Below are positions 48,451 through 58,391 of a DNA stretch of 64,000 bases, one piece after another. How positions within the stretch are numbered: position 1 is the stretch's first letter; every line of letters begins with the position of its first letter. Under the pieces are notes generated by a model. It saw only the letters and a list, made by a program, of their open reading frames with translations. It did not search any database and had not been told where the DNA came from. The DNA comes from Brasilonema sp. UFV-L1. Its GTDB lineage: Bacteria > Cyanobacteriota > Cyanobacteriia > Cyanobacteriales > Nostocaceae. A program made the translations under genes and the position numbers. The stretch is from NCBI RefSeq assembly GCF_012912105.1, contig NZ_QMEA01000137.1:1-64000 (forward strand), given 5' to 3'.

Positions 48451-49749
48451 TTAGGAATTTTTCAGCAAACCATAACTATACCCATCGCTGCGGTGAACAA
48501 AAACAATGTCTTTCATTGTTGATAGAGTGACGCGACTTCCATCAATCAAAACTTCGCATCCTTTACAGGTAGGAGTTTTGACCCGTGTGGTATAAATCCC
48601 TGCCTTCACTTTCTTTCTGTCCTTTGTAATTTGAACCTTTACGATGTCACCAGCCGTTACGTGGTGGAATATATCTTTTGCTTTCTCTACTGCGGGAAAC
48701 CCAGATGCATTAACACGACGGGCTTGGCGGTTCCCATGTCCCTTGCAAAACACCATCAATGGCTGATGTGTTTGTAATTTGATTGATGCGCCAGACTCTC
48801 CTACGCAAGCTGCATCAATACTATGGCTCTTTCCCAATCCTTGTTGAGTGCGGTTAAATTTAGTTCTGCCGCCAGTCCAACATTTGACTGCACCGCATAA
48901 TTTTTTCGCCATTGCAACAATCGCAAAGCGCGTAGAATTCACTGCTGCTGCATGATTTAGCGGACGTTTCATCTGCCCCAAGATTTGTTTTAACAAATCT
49001 GGTTTACCTGACAAAAAATCCTGAATATCTTGATTTCCTTTAGCTTGATTACATTGGTGACAAGCGAGAGTTAAATTGGAAACTCGGTCACTTCCTCCTT
49101 TTGACTTTGGGTAAACATGCTCAATCTCTAGTGGTACGTTTTTTGCACCACAGTAAGCACATTCTCGTCCCCACTTTTCAAGTAGGTATTGGCGAACTTC
49201 GTAGCCCATTAATGTACCTTGCTGATACCCCGTACCGCTAATTTCGGGGTTCATGATTTTTTGCATGTCAAAGTGTACTTGCTCAATTTCAATGCAGTTT
49301 ACTGGGCAATAACGAATAAACCGCTTAATCCAAGTCTCAACGGTTAACACACGATGCATTAATGATGGAGCCAACCAGCCTTGGGGACGCTTACGATTAA
49401 ATCGTTTTTGACGATAACGCAAATTGCGTGAACGTCTACCACGTCTAAACCCAGCGCGTTGTTCTAGGTCAGATTTAATGTTTAAGCTGCGGTGCTTTAA
49501 CTCCATCCGAAACAAAATTTCATCCCCACATTGCAAAACAAATCCTGTCCACACCGAGCCTGGATCAATTTTGATTGAGTAAGACTTTGTGAATGGATTG
49601 ATAATTTGGTGTTGCAAAATCAAAACATAGGGATAGTGGCGAAATACTCGTGCTTTGCCTTTCGATTGAAGTTCTCTGGCGCGGGCAGGATGGATTAAAT
49701 CTAGTGGCGTTTTGTCAGCATTTAAAAGAAATACGTAATTTGTTTGCAT
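48451..49749 (-). CDS. iscB: IscB RNA-guided nuclease (RuvC-HNH)
   Basis: 432 residues. The N-terminal domain has PLDLIHPARARELQSKGKARV; RuvC-I is IKIDPGSVWTGF (D62); an arginine-rich bridge helix follows (GFRRGRRSRNLRYRQKRFNR, 101-120); RuvC-II is IEIEQVHFD (E157); HNH covers 198-240 (CAYCG, EIEHVYPKSKGGSDRVSNL, CHQC); RuvC-III is KSHSIDAAC (D313). All catalytic residues look present. IscB is the ancestor group of Cas9 and uses an omega RNA encoded upstream; a matching RNA region lies just 5' of the ATG. No transposase is adjacent, so the element is non-autonomous. Confidence 0.93.
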   Translation of the reverse strand: MQTNYVFLLNADKTPLDLIHPARARELQSKGKARVFRHYPYVLILQHQIINPFTKSYSIKIDPGSVWTGFVLQCGDEILFRMELKHRSLNIKSDLEQRAGFRRGRRSRNLRYRQKRFNRKRPQGWLAPSLMHRVLTVETWIKRFIRYCPVNCIEIEQVHFDMQKIMNPEISGTGYQQGTLMGYEVRQYLLEKWGRECAYCGAKNVPLEIEHVYPKSKGGSDRVSNLTLACHQCNQAKGNQDIQDFLSGKPDLLKQILGQMKRPLNHAAAVNSTRFAIVAMAKKLCGAVKCWTGGRTKFNRTQQGLGKSHSIDAACVGESGASIKLQTHQPLMVFCKGHGNRQARRVNASGFPAVEKAKDIFHHVTAGDIVKVQITKDRKKVKAGIYTTRVKTPTCKGCEVLIDGSRVTLSTMKDIVFVHRSDGYSYGLLKNS

Positions 49750-49751
49750 TT

Positions 49752-49986
49752 CTGCACTCCTAAATTAGGGTAATCGTTTGCTTTAACTTTGCTCTGATGC
49801 TTGGCACTGGAATAGGTGTTTCACCTTCACAAACTAGGCAATGTTCCTTTCCTAACCGCTTAGGACTAGCGAATCCTATTGAGGTTGTGACATTCAGAGC
49901 GATTCTCATCGAAGAAACGATGAAGTCTGGCGTAGCTGGGTACTTCGGTTTGTCCCGTTTCCCTCCGAATTAATCCGGTTTGTTAG
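49752..49986 (-). ncRNA. HEARO / IscB omega RNA
   Basis: Directly upstream of iscB on the same strand lies about 235 bases of structured sequence: CATCG/CGATG hairpin (49907-49911 with 49918-49922), then GTCACAACCTCAATAGGATT, CCTAAGCGGTTAGGAAAGG and GAAGGTGAAACACC. Sequence words and position match my memory of the HEARO RNA found with IscB. The 5' end should cross the element edge near 49986, so the guide would be copied from the flanking dioxygenase-like remnant. Confidence 0.75.
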
Positions 49987-50133
49987 CTACTCCCGTGGTT
50001 AATGCTCAATCGTGAGGGGTTAGATATTTTAATCCACCCTGAAACAGGCGATGATGTCAGAGATCACATGGAACATTCGTTATGGCTAGGAGAGAAGCTA
50101 AAGCTCAATATCGAATTTTTAAAGGCGGGTTAA
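49987..50133 (+). pseudogene. C-terminal remnant of a DOPA 4,5-dioxygenase-like gene
   Basis: The plus strand reads LLPWLMLNREGLDILIHPE, TGDDVRDHMEHSLWLGEKL and KLNIEFLKAG then stop, the conserved end of DOPA 4,5-dioxygenase family proteins (the HPETGDD histidine is present). An in-frame TAG lies at 49984-49986, exactly where the iscB element begins. The N-terminal half is not found on the far side of iscB (48362-48450), so it was lost. Confidence 0.78.
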
Positions 50134-50351
50134 AACAAGCTTACAAAAGAATTGAGTAAAATAAAGCAACTCATAAAGCTCTTTTCTAGTCAAATTTGCT
50201 GTGAAGTTTTTATAAAAAGCCCTGATTTTTGATTAGTGTTGTTGGAGTTAATCAAAACAATACAGCATGTAATATTACTACAAGGGGTAATACTAGAGAG
50301 TCACTTTTTGAGTAATACTAAAAATGCTTGTTCTGTTTTGCCACAAATGCT

Positions 50352-51002
50352 ATGGATCGACTGGAGGAATTGTTACGCTGCTTAGTTGACGAAGCCTGTG
50401 GACACCCACCCGGTAGCCCAGAACGTCAAAAACTGCTCACGCGAATCATTCGCTTAACTTATAGCAAACTCTGGAGAGAAACAACTCCCTACTATCAGGA
50501 TGCACTGCAACAAACCTGGTTATATTTTTGCCGCAATATTTGTGAAGGAACAACAGGTCAAACATACAATTCATCTTTAGGTAGTGTGACAACTTGGTTG
50601 AATGTTTATTTAAAACGCAGACTACAAGACTTTTACCGCGACTATCAACAACAACAAGCCAGAACAGTCTCTCCTAACATCAATCGGTTTCGTTCAGGTG
50701 AAGCAAGTGAAATCGTTGATCCTATAGATAACCTTGCTGCTGAACCTGATGTTCCTCCGATTCTAGAAAACGTTAAGTTGTGGGTAGAGAAAGATGCTGA
50801 TGGAGAATTACGCCAAACACACATTCAAGGATGTCCGCAAGCAAATTGTCAAGTGTTAATTTTGAAACGTATGCCACCGGAAGTCAGTTGGAAGGAACTT
50901 TCAGCGGAATTTGGTCTGTCTGTTTCTACTTTAAGTAGTTTTTATCAACGCCAGTGTCTTCCTCGTTTACGAAAATTTGCTGAAAAAGAAGGATATTTGT
51001 GA
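50352..51002 (+). CDS. sigma-70-like regulator (ECF-type layout)
   Basis: 216 residues from ATG 50352. LTRIIRLTYSKLWRETTPYYQDALQQTWLYFCRNI and LGSVTTWLNVYLKRRLQDFYRDYQQ resemble sigma region 2; VLILKRMPPEVSWKELSAEFGLSVSTLSSFYQRQCLPRLRKFA is a region 4 helix-turn-helix. A loop of about 60 residues (129-185) joins them. I recall cyanobacterial proteins of this build encoded near CHAT or CHASE2 genes, but none is adjacent now. Whether it directs transcription is unproved. Confidence 0.65.
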   Translation: MDRLEELLRCLVDEACGHPPGSPERQKLLTRIIRLTYSKLWRETTPYYQDALQQTWLYFCRNICEGTTGQTYNSSLGSVTTWLNVYLKRRLQDFYRDYQQQQARTVSPNINRFRSGEASEIVDPIDNLAAEPDVPPILENVKLWVEKDADGELRQTHIQGCPQANCQVLILKRMPPEVSWKELSAEFGLSVSTLSSFYQRQCLPRLRKFAEKEGYL

Positions 51003-51408
51003 ACTAAGATTTCTTCAGTGAAACTCTGGTGGGTTCGGGGCAGAAGATTCTGTCCGCCAAACTTCACTGCAATCTTCTAATGTAAATAGATAAAAATCAG
51101 GCGATAGCTAGCCCCTTAGGGGGCCGGAGCGCTCCGCTTGCCTTACGAGCGCAAAGCGCACGCTACGCGCTTCGGCAGATCGCCTTCATAATGAAGATTA
51201 ATTTTGAAGCAATACAGTACAATTTGCTGACTCCAGGTCAGGGTATTTTTAAAAATTTATCACATGACGCTTCACAAGTTAATTTTATGGTAAGAATTGC
51301 TGCACTCAGGAGTCAGAAGCGGAGCCACCAGCCTCCGCTCCTGGATTCTGACTCCTGAATTCTTACATTTTATGAATGAAACAAACGCCGAAATATAAAA
51401 TGAGAGAC
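51003..51408. other. repeat-rich spacer
   Basis: No gene seen. GGCCGGAGCGCTCCGCTTGCC and GCGCAAAGCGCACGCTACGCGC words at 51120-51170 are typical GC-rich cyanobacterial repeats. CAGGAGTCAGAA (51307-51318) pairs with TTCTGACTCCTG (51346-51357) and an inner AGCGGAG/CTCCGCT pair extends it; it may end the transcript of the converging polysaccharide gene. Confidence 0.6.
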
Positions 51409-53679
51409 TTACAAGGAACGCTCTGTTCCATTAGCAATCATCCCAATTAAATTCAAATTACTCAAGATTTCTGTCGCTTGAATCACTTCTTTGCAAGTCA
51501 CCTGATCCATCCGCCCTACCATGACAATTCCATCACAAAGAGAAGCTACAATTCTGGCATCAACTGTGCCAATAATCGAAGAAGTATCTATCATCACAAC
51601 ATCATAAGTTTGCTTGAAAAATTCTAGCAATTCTTTCATCCGTGCAGAACTCAAGAGCTTAACTATATCTTCAGGTGTTGGTCCAGCAGTCAAAACATCA
51701 ATAGAAGGATGAATAGGCTGGATGTATTCCTTAGCAGAGGAATTTGTTTCCTCGACTAACAATAAAGATAAACCCCAATCATTAGTTAATCCCAAGATTT
51801 TGTGCAAATTTGGCTGTCGCAAATTTGCATCAATCAACAGAACTCGTTGATGCATACGGGTAGCACTCATCGCAAGTCCCAACGCTAAAGTTGATTTTCC
51901 TTCTCCCGATATTGCTGAAGTCAACATCACAGACTTGTAAGGAACAGAAGACTTTGATATCCGAATGTTTTGATACACCATATCGAGCGTTTCATGGGAA
52001 GGTAACAAACCGTAGACGCTGAGCTGTTTTTCATCAGATATAGGTTGTGATGATAAACCAGCCTTGATTCGCTGCAAAGGTAGGTGAAACAACCTCTTTC
52101 TCGTACTAAAATGTGGTAGTTTTGGAACTGCTCCTAATAAACGGAGATTTGTCAGACTTTGTAACTCTTCTGGGGAAGAAATAATATTATTGGATTCTGA
52201 TATCAGGGCTGCAGCAATACCAAAAATCGGTCCCAATAACATTCCTCCAAGTAATAGAAATAGTTTCTTGTTATTTATGAAATAAGTTCCCACTTGAGGT
52301 TCTTCTAAGACTTGGAAATTAAACCCTCTCTGAGCCATCTTCAATCCTAAAGACTGTTGCGCTACCATAAGTTGCTCAAGTGTTTTGCGATTTGTTTCTA
52401 CCTCTGGTAACAAACGGTTGTACTCTGCTATCAAACTTGGATATTTAGTGAGTTCAGCGCGAATTTCTGCTTCTGAATTAGCAAGACTTTTTTCATTAGC
52501 ACGCAATCCCAAGACTGCTGTCTGAACCTTAATGAACTCTTCTACAAGTTTGAAATCACCTTCTGTGACTTGTCTTGCAGTCTGTTGTGCTTCTTTTGTA
52601 CCAGACAATATCTTTGTATCTAGTGACTTTTGTGTGAAAAAATTATCGGATATCGCTTCCCCAGCTTTGTCTCCTACTGTTCGTTCAATCTCTTGTTGTA
52701 GTAGCGTTACTTGAGTACGTCGCTGCTGTATCAGTTTTTGGACTTCTGGATAATTATCTGTATAACGTAACCGTTCTTGAGCTAAAGCCAAATCGGTTTT
52801 TTGAATTTCATTGAGTAGTGCTTGGTAACGGGTTGATTGACTCAAGCGAAAAGAAATAAGTTCATTTTTGGATAAAGATGATAATTCTTGTTTTAAGTTG
52901 TCGTAACGAGCTTGTAAGTCTTTAAGATGCGCACGAGTGATTCTGATCTGTTTTGTAATATCAGCAAGAGATTCTAGAAGAATTTTACCTTGTTGCTGCG
53001 GGTCTATTAAATGATGTTTTTTACGAAACTTTTCTAAATTTCTCTCAGCTTGATTCATTTTGTCTTTCACCTCGGACAGTCTTTGATTGATGAAAGTTAG
53101 CCCTCTGGAAAGACTCTGTTTTCGTCGCTCTATGTTATGTTCTTGATAGATCTTTTGTAAAGATTGAAGAATCTTTTGTGCTCTGACTGCATCGTTGTCT
53201 TTAAAAGATATTTCAAAAACTTGATTAATCGCTTTATTTTCTGCGATCCGTTGTTCTAACGGAGTAATCACCAAAGGTCCCTGTTGACCTTTCTTACCTT
53301 TGATATGTTCAACTGTTAAATATGGATATTCAGAATGAAGTAAATCAACTGCTTTTTGAATCAGCTTGGAACTCAGCATGAGCTTCTGTTGAGTCGTGTA
53401 GTCAATAACTTCTACATCAGAGTCAGTCAAATTGCTTTGTGCTCCCTTTTGGGTATGACTTAACTGTACCCCTTCATTTAGCTTAGAACTTACCAATATT
53501 TGTATAGTACTTTGATATGTCGGTTTTGCAGTTAAAGCCAGAACGCTAGCAACCGACATAACTATGCTAGAAACCCCCAAAATTCGCAAGCGTCGCCGAA
53601 GCAGAATTGTAGAAAGTTTTCTGCTCTTAGCCTTGCTTTGTGGGGAAGCAATAACTATTTGTTTATGCTCCAGACTCAT
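51409..53679 (-). CDS. Wzz / BY-kinase-type polysaccharide co-polymerase
   Basis: About 756 residues from ATG 53679; a TTG 15 bases upstream is also open. An N-terminal membrane helix near residue 40, a long coiled-coil periplasmic part (about 190-440, LSRGLTFINQRLSEVKDKMN), and a second helix near 480-500 form the Wzz unit. The cytoplasmic kinase has Walker A SGEGKSTLALGLA, Walker A' VLLIDANLRQP and Walker B VVMIDTSS. The C-terminus ends NGTERSL with no tyrosine cluster, so autophosphorylation in the usual way is doubtful. It would control chain length in exopolysaccharide export. Confidence 0.9.
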   Translation of the reverse strand: MSLEHKQIVIASPQSKAKSRKLSTILLRRRLRILGVSSIVMSVASVLALTAKPTYQSTIQILVSSKLNEGVQLSHTQKGAQSNLTDSDVEVIDYTTQQKLMLSSKLIQKAVDLLHSEYPYLTVEHIKGKKGQQGPLVITPLEQRIAENKAINQVFEISFKDNDAVRAQKILQSLQKIYQEHNIERRKQSLSRGLTFINQRLSEVKDKMNQAERNLEKFRKKHHLIDPQQQGKILLESLADITKQIRITRAHLKDLQARYDNLKQELSSLSKNELISFRLSQSTRYQALLNEIQKTDLALAQERLRYTDNYPEVQKLIQQRRTQVTLLQQEIERTVGDKAGEAISDNFFTQKSLDTKILSGTKEAQQTARQVTEGDFKLVEEFIKVQTAVLGLRANEKSLANSEAEIRAELTKYPSLIAEYNRLLPEVETNRKTLEQLMVAQQSLGLKMAQRGFNFQVLEEPQVGTYFINNKKLFLLLGGMLLGPIFGIAAALISESNNIISSPEELQSLTNLRLLGAVPKLPHFSTRKRLFHLPLQRIKAGLSSQPISDEKQLSVYGLLPSHETLDMVYQNIRISKSSVPYKSVMLTSAISGEGKSTLALGLAMSATRMHQRVLLIDANLRQPNLHKILGLTNDWGLSLLLVEETNSSAKEYIQPIHPSIDVLTAGPTPEDIVKLLSSARMKELLEFFKQTYDVVMIDTSSIIGTVDARIVASLCDGIVMVGRMDQVTCKEVIQATEILSNLNLIGMIANGTERSL

Positions 53680-54574
53680 GTCAACCACAATCAAAGTCCT
53701 CTTTATATCAAATTACTTTTTCTACAAAATTGTGAGAAATTTTTTGGAGGAGATCAAACAAGTGCAGGTAGAAAATTTTACTAAAAACTAACTCTGAACT
53801 TCTGTGACTTGATAAACTCCTTCTTTTTTTCTACACCATACACTATTCCAACTTAGCGAGAACATTCAGCTTAATTTTCCAAATACGTTAAAAAGTCAGA
53901 CAGAATTTAAAGTTAAAATTTTGAACAACATCTATGAAAAGTAAGAAACTTTTCTTCAAGACGATAACGGTGACAAGATGTAACCTCTACTCAAATATTT
54001 TTATTTTCATTTAAACCTAAGTGAACAATGCTGAAATAGTCAATCCTATTTGTCTATCTTTACCATATCGTTATTAATCTATTTCTGTGACTTGGTAGTT
54101 CTAACATAAGTTTTTTATACAATCATTGTCATACTGTTAATTTTGTCAGAAATATTGCACTATCTTGATAAGAAGATTTTTTCCAAATAGTTATGCATCG
54201 AAAATTCTTAGTATTGAAGAATACTCAAACATCTACTGTTCATCTATATGTTTATCTTTTGCAACTCGCTCTTAATGCTTGTTAGAACAAGATAAGTAAA
54301 GCAAAAGTTTGAAGATTTGGAATTTGACAATCATCAAATCAGTGGTTCAATGGTAACAAGCAAATCTTTTGATATGTTTGTATGGGTAACAGTTTTATCA
54401 AACTAACAATTGTATACAGTATGCTGAGTAGCAAGCAGCTTTAAAGGTTGATATTTATATATTGAAACTTGTAGACAGGTGTTTGAATTGACTTGCGAGG
54501 AAATCAAAAACCGATTTTTTTTTATTTATTCGGTCATCAGAATTAAAGATTTAGTGAAGATAGACACAAATGAA
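53680..54574. other. AT-rich 900-bp spacer
   Basis: No convincing gene or repeat family member. It should contain the promoter of the Wzz/kinase gene at its left edge. Confidence 0.5.
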
Positions 54575-54680
54575 CAGTTACCAGTTATCAGTTATCAGTT
54601 ATCAAGGAAGCGCAGTATCAGTTATCAGTTATCAGTGTGTACTGTGTACTGTGTACTGGTCACTGTGTACTGTCTACTGT
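54575..54680. repeat. heptamer repeats beside RNase Z
   Basis: CAGTTAT heptamers (about 54575-54634, broken by CAAGGAAGCG) pass into TGTGTAC heptamers (about 54636-54680). The array stops at the base before the RNase Z stop codon. Confidence 0.88.
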
Positions 54681-54681
54681 T

Positions 54682-55647
54682 TTAAGCTATAGCCTCCGCC
54701 TTATTTAATTCGTTATCCCGCCGCCTAGGTACTTCATAAGTCATAAAATCATATGCTATGTCAGTATTTGGAAAAATCGTACGAGCTTCTTGAAGTAAAT
54801 CTTTCAAGTCTATTTCATTTCCAGGAGCATAGCGAGGACTAAAATGTGTCATTATAAGCTGACGTACTCCAGCAGTTAAAGCGGTTTGCGCCGCCATTGT
54901 GGTTGTGGAATGTAATCGTTGAAAAGCCATTTCCGCATCTTGATGAGCAAAGGTCGCTTCGTGAATTAACACATCTGCATCTTGTGCTAATTCGACTGCG
55001 CCGTCGCAATAAATTGTGTCTGTACAATAAGCAATTTTGCGTCCAGTTTCCGTAGGTCCACAGAATTGTTTACCATCAATCACTCGCCCATCAGCAAGAG
55101 TCACAACTTCACCCCGTTTGAGTTGACCGTAAATGCGACCAGGAGGAATTTGCAACGCTTTGGCTTTTTCTACATCAAAACGTCCTGGTCTGTCTTTCTC
55201 ACAAACACGGTAGCCGAAGGTCGTCACGCGATGATGCAAAAGACCACAGGTGACTATGAATTCATCGTCTTCGTAAATCACCCCTGGACGTACGGCGTGA
55301 ACTTTGACAGGATAAGAAAAGTGGGTGTGGGAGCAGCGCGAGGCGACTTGCAGGTAATCATTTAATCCGGGTGGACCATAGATATCAACGCGTTGTACAT
55401 TTCCTGCTAAGCCACAACTGGCGAGAAGACCCATTAAGCCAAAAATATGGTCGCCGTGCATGTGAGTCACAAAAATTCGGGAGAGTTGACTGACTTTTAG
55501 TTCACTCCGCAAAATTTGATGCTGAGTCCCTTCGCCACAATCGAATAACCACATCTGAGCGCGTTGTGGTAACCTCAGGGCGACACTAGAAACATTACGC
55601 GATCGCGTAGGTACACCGGAACTCGTCCCTAGAAATGTTATCTGCAC
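54682..55647 (-). CDS. rnz: ribonuclease Z
   Basis: About 321 residues from GTG 55647, which begins the family N-terminus (V/M)[20 protein letters not shown] 55683 would add 12 residues. The metal site [10 protein letters not shown], the [10 protein letters not shown] start and MTHFSPRYA are intact. RNase Z is a metallo-beta-lactamase-fold endonuclease that trims tRNA 3' ends. The ELAC1-like length is typical for bacteria. It is monocistronic, with heptamer repeats right after its stop. Confidence 0.94.
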   Translation of the reverse strand: MQITFLGTSSGVPTRSRNVSSVALRLPQRAQMWLFDCGEGTQHQILRSELKVSQLSRIFVTHMHGDHIFGLMGLLASCGLAGNVQRVDIYGPPGLNDYLQVASRCSHTHFSYPVKVHAVRPGVIYEDDEFIVTCGLLHHRVTTFGYRVCEKDRPGRFDVEKAKALQIPPGRIYGQLKRGEVVTLADGRVIDGKQFCGPTETGRKIAYCTDTIYCDGAVELAQDADVLIHEATFAHQDAEMAFQRLHSTTTMAAQTALTAGVRQLIMTHFSPRYAPGNEIDLKDLLQEARTIFPNTDIAYDFMTYEVPRRRDNELNKAEAIA

Positions 55648-55896
55648 AGCCTTATTTTGCCTTCCTCTTGCTGAATTTGGCACTCTATTCTCTATAGTGG
55701 CACGGAAAAATGCAAAATTCTTTTGCCAGAATGTCTATCTTTGTGGAGGTTATTTTATTTATAAATTATCCAGAATTTTAACAAAAATCACTATCTTAAA
55801 ATACTATCAGGTACTAAATAATACAAAAAAGATACAAAGACGCCAAGCAAACTTAGCACCTTTGTGTCATACGATGAGTAAATGATGAGTAAATCT

Positions 55897-56328
55897 TTAA
55901 CTGCTACTTGATGATAGATTATTCAAAAGCCGGTCGCGAATTGCCCTCAGTTGCTCCTGGTTATTGACTGGGGAGCGAGGTCCCGGTAATTCTGTATTAG
56001 GCCAGCCCATTAAATCAAAGCATGGACACAGCAACGGAGGCATACCCACGTTTTTCACTGGTACTGGCATACTGCAACGAGAGCAAGGAGACAAATCCCA
56101 AGCAGGTGTCAGTAATTCTGAAATGGTTTCGTGCGTACCTTCTAAGTAGCAGTCCCCCGATTCAGGTGAAATAATTCTTTGCCAGCACTCTTCAAATTCA
56201 TCACTGTAACGGTCACCAGAAATGACCTTTTGCGGCAGTAAGGTTGCCGCACCGTTGTTGATAACAACTTTCTTGCCTAGCTGGAACCAGTAAGCTAAGT
56301 ATCTTTTTACGTCTTTTTGTGATGCCAT
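55897..56328 (-). CDS. conserved cyanobacterial hypothetical protein with Cys pairs
   Basis: 143 residues from ATG 56328. MASQKDVKRYLAYWFQLGK opens it; FEECWQRIISPESGDCYLEGT, WDLSPCSRCSMPVP and PPLLCPCFDLMGWPNTELPGPR are characteristic. The CxxC and CxC pairs could bind zinc or form disulfides. I recall close relatives in other cyanobacteria with no assigned function. It has no signal peptide or membrane helix and lies between rnz and cobU on the same strand. Confidence 0.75.
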   Translation of the reverse strand: MASQKDVKRYLAYWFQLGKKVVINNGAATLLPQKVISGDRYSDEFEECWQRIISPESGDCYLEGTHETISELLTPAWDLSPCSRCSMPVPVKNVGMPPLLCPCFDLMGWPNTELPGPRSPVNNQEQLRAIRDRLLNNLSSSSS

Positions 56329-56447
56329 GCTAATCATTCTAGACTGTAGATTTTAGTTTTTAGATGAGGAATTTTAAATAAACTCTTAAGAAAAGTTACT
56401 AAGTTGTTAACTATTGGTTACTTTCTCATCAAAAAGAAGTCAGGTCT

Positions 56448-56996
56448 TTAGTTACCTCGACTAGGCAAAGGGGAACCTAGCAAACCCAGATTCAGAACAT
56501 GACCCCCAGTCACTAAATAAATTTCTTGGCTGATTCCTCCCAACTGACGCACTAAATGACCTAGGCGATCGCGAAAGGTTCGACCAGCAGCATAAGCTGG
56601 TACAACACTCCAACCTGTTTCTTCAGCTACAAAAATGACATCAGCAGCAACTAACTGCACTGTTTCTAAAAACTCTCTAACAATATTTTCCCAAATTAAC
56701 TCATCTTGTTCCAGCAGATTTGCTACCCAAGTGCCTAAAGAATCTACCAGAAGACAGTTGTTTGATTTTGCGTCAGTCAAAACAGTAGACAATTCGTACG
56801 GTACTTCTAATGTAGCCCAATCTTGAGGACGGCGTTGTTTATGTTGTTGAATACGTTGTTGCCATTCTTGATCATCTGAGTTTTCTACTGCCGTTGCCAC
56901 GTAGATAACCACTTTTTGTGATTGCATTGCCAGCATTTCTGCCCATTCACTTTTACCAGAACGTGCTGGTCCCGTCACTAATATGACTTTACTCAA
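56448..56996 (-). CDS. cobU: adenosylcobinamide kinase/guanylyltransferase
   Basis: 182 residues, the normal CobU length. The P-loop is VTGPARSGKSEWAEMLA; VDSLGTWVANLL and FVAEETGWSVVPAYAAGRTFRDRLGHLVRQL are family landmarks. It phosphorylates and guanylylates adenosylcobinamide in assembling the lower ligand of B12 or pseudo-B12. The start is TTG with AGGT upstream. I looked for a cobalamin riboswitch upstream and did not find one. No other cobalamin gene is adjacent. Confidence 0.93.
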   Translation of the reverse strand: MSKVILVTGPARSGKSEWAEMLAMQSQKVVIYVATAVENSDDQEWQQRIQQHKQRRPQDWATLEVPYELSTVLTDAKSNNCLLVDSLGTWVANLLEQDELIWENIVREFLETVQLVAADVIFVAEETGWSVVPAYAAGRTFRDRLGHLVRQLGGISQEIYLVTGGHVLNLGLLGSPLPSRGN

Positions 56997-57264
56997 AACT
57001 GTTTACCTAGTATGTTGAATTGAGAAGGGCTAAAATTTTTCATCATCAGGCTGGCAACTTGCCGACAAAATAATTTTTAATAGTAAGACTAGCACCAGCA
57101 TCATTTGAAGGCTCAAGTGTGACATATGAAGTAAGTATAACTTTAATAAGTGTCACTGACCCCTGCCGTCATGCGAGGGGTTTCTACGGAGGAGATAGCG
57201 GAGTAGCTCTTCTGCCTTCATTGTTGAACACTACAAAGCACAGCACACTTTCTTTGAAATTAGT

Positions 57265-58038
57265 ATGAAAGCAAGCATAAAACGCATAGAGGCAACTCTA
57301 CACGATTTGGGAACTCGCAACACTGGTGTTTCTGCTGAAGCAGATGGCTTAACAAAGCAGTCTCTATCGTTTCGGATTAGCATTGGGGGATCAGAGCAAT
57401 CAGAAACTGCTCCTGCATTTTCTGAACAGGAGTCTTCTACCGACTCGGAACAAAACTCACCGACTCATGATACCTCTGTGCAGACTTTTCCAGCGCAAGA
57501 GAGTGGTAGCAAGATACCAAGCCTACCTAAGTTGAAAACTCCTAACTTTACTAGCCATCGCAACGGAGCAAATCCCGCCTTTGCAATGAATTTGTTGCAA
57601 GATATTCACGAAAGTGTCACTTCCTGGCAAAAAGAACTGCAAAAAATTGTCCGGCAGATTCAAGATCTTTATTTAGAAGGACCAATTGTCAATGGCTGGC
57701 TAGAGTCTCATGAAAACAAAACGCAACCAGGAGGAACTGCAACACTGCGCCATGCGGAAGTTGATCGCTTAATGGATTACGTAGAAGAAATTTGTGCAAC
57801 CGATAGCAAAGTTTCCTGTCAATCACCCCGTGCTGGGTATCATCTTTGTGGTTTAGATGCTTCTGGTAAAGTGTGGTCACGTCCATGTCCAGCTGATCAG
57901 GTTGCTAGCGTGAGTATGGCGATCGCCCGTTACCAAAAGTTACGCCAACTCTTGGGACGAAAGCAATATCTAGAAATCCGTCTGACTCAACTGGCAGAAA
58001 GTCTTGTGATTTTACACGGTCACATTCAATCGCCATGA
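57265..58038 (+). CDS. conserved hypothetical protein, Ser/Gln-rich N-terminal half
   Basis: 257 residues. The first 95 are low-complexity (Ser, Glu, Gln, Thr). The C-terminal part is ordered: MNLLQDIHESVTSWQKELQKIVRQIQDLYLEGPIVNGWLESH, then a loop with two cysteines (KVSCQSPRAGYHLCGLDASGKVWSRPCP), and a helical end LRQLLGRKQYLEIRLTQLAESLVIL. I do not recognise a named family, although the ordered half looks conserved-protein-like. No membrane segment is present. It is divergent from cobU. Confidence 0.65.
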   Translation: MKASIKRIEATLHDLGTRNTGVSAEADGLTKQSLSFRISIGGSEQSETAPAFSEQESSTDSEQNSPTHDTSVQTFPAQESGSKIPSLPKLKTPNFTSHRNGANPAFAMNLLQDIHESVTSWQKELQKIVRQIQDLYLEGPIVNGWLESHENKTQPGGTATLRHAEVDRLMDYVEEICATDSKVSCQSPRAGYHLCGLDASGKVWSRPCPADQVASVSMAIARYQKLRQLLGRKQYLEIRLTQLAESLVILHGHIQSP

Positions 58039-58391
58039 AATTTGACTAAAAAAGCACAGAATTGACTAAATCAGAACTCAGAAAGCTTGTTTTACACCTA
58101 TTAATGAGTCGGAATGCGCAGCAACTCAAATTTATTCGTATTAATTCGTCAACAGAATTCTGAGTTCTGTATTTTGAGTTCTGCAAAGAAATAAAAATAA
58201 TTTCATCTTTTTCAAAAAACTCGATTGGTCAGTCGGAAATTTTGCTGATAATCAGCGAAAGAGCAGACTAGAGTTAGATTTTGTGATTGGTGAGTCGTTG
58301 ATCGTTAATGGTTAGTAATTAGTAGAATAATTAACAACTATCAACCAAAGACAAACAACCAACAAAATCCAAAAACAAAAATATAAAGCTC
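58039..58391. other. spacer with inverted repeat
   Basis: CAGAACTCAGAA (58072-58083) and TTCTGAGTTCTG (58158-58169) are exact reverse complements 74 bases apart, a possible MITE or hairpin. AACAACTA/CAACCAA heptamer-like words lie at 58330-58370. No gene seen. Confidence 0.55.

Noticed and set aside
56997-57264. Cobalamin riboswitch upstream of cobU
   Set aside because: I looked for the conserved GCCACTG-type box and multi-stem layout on the minus strand and could not see it.
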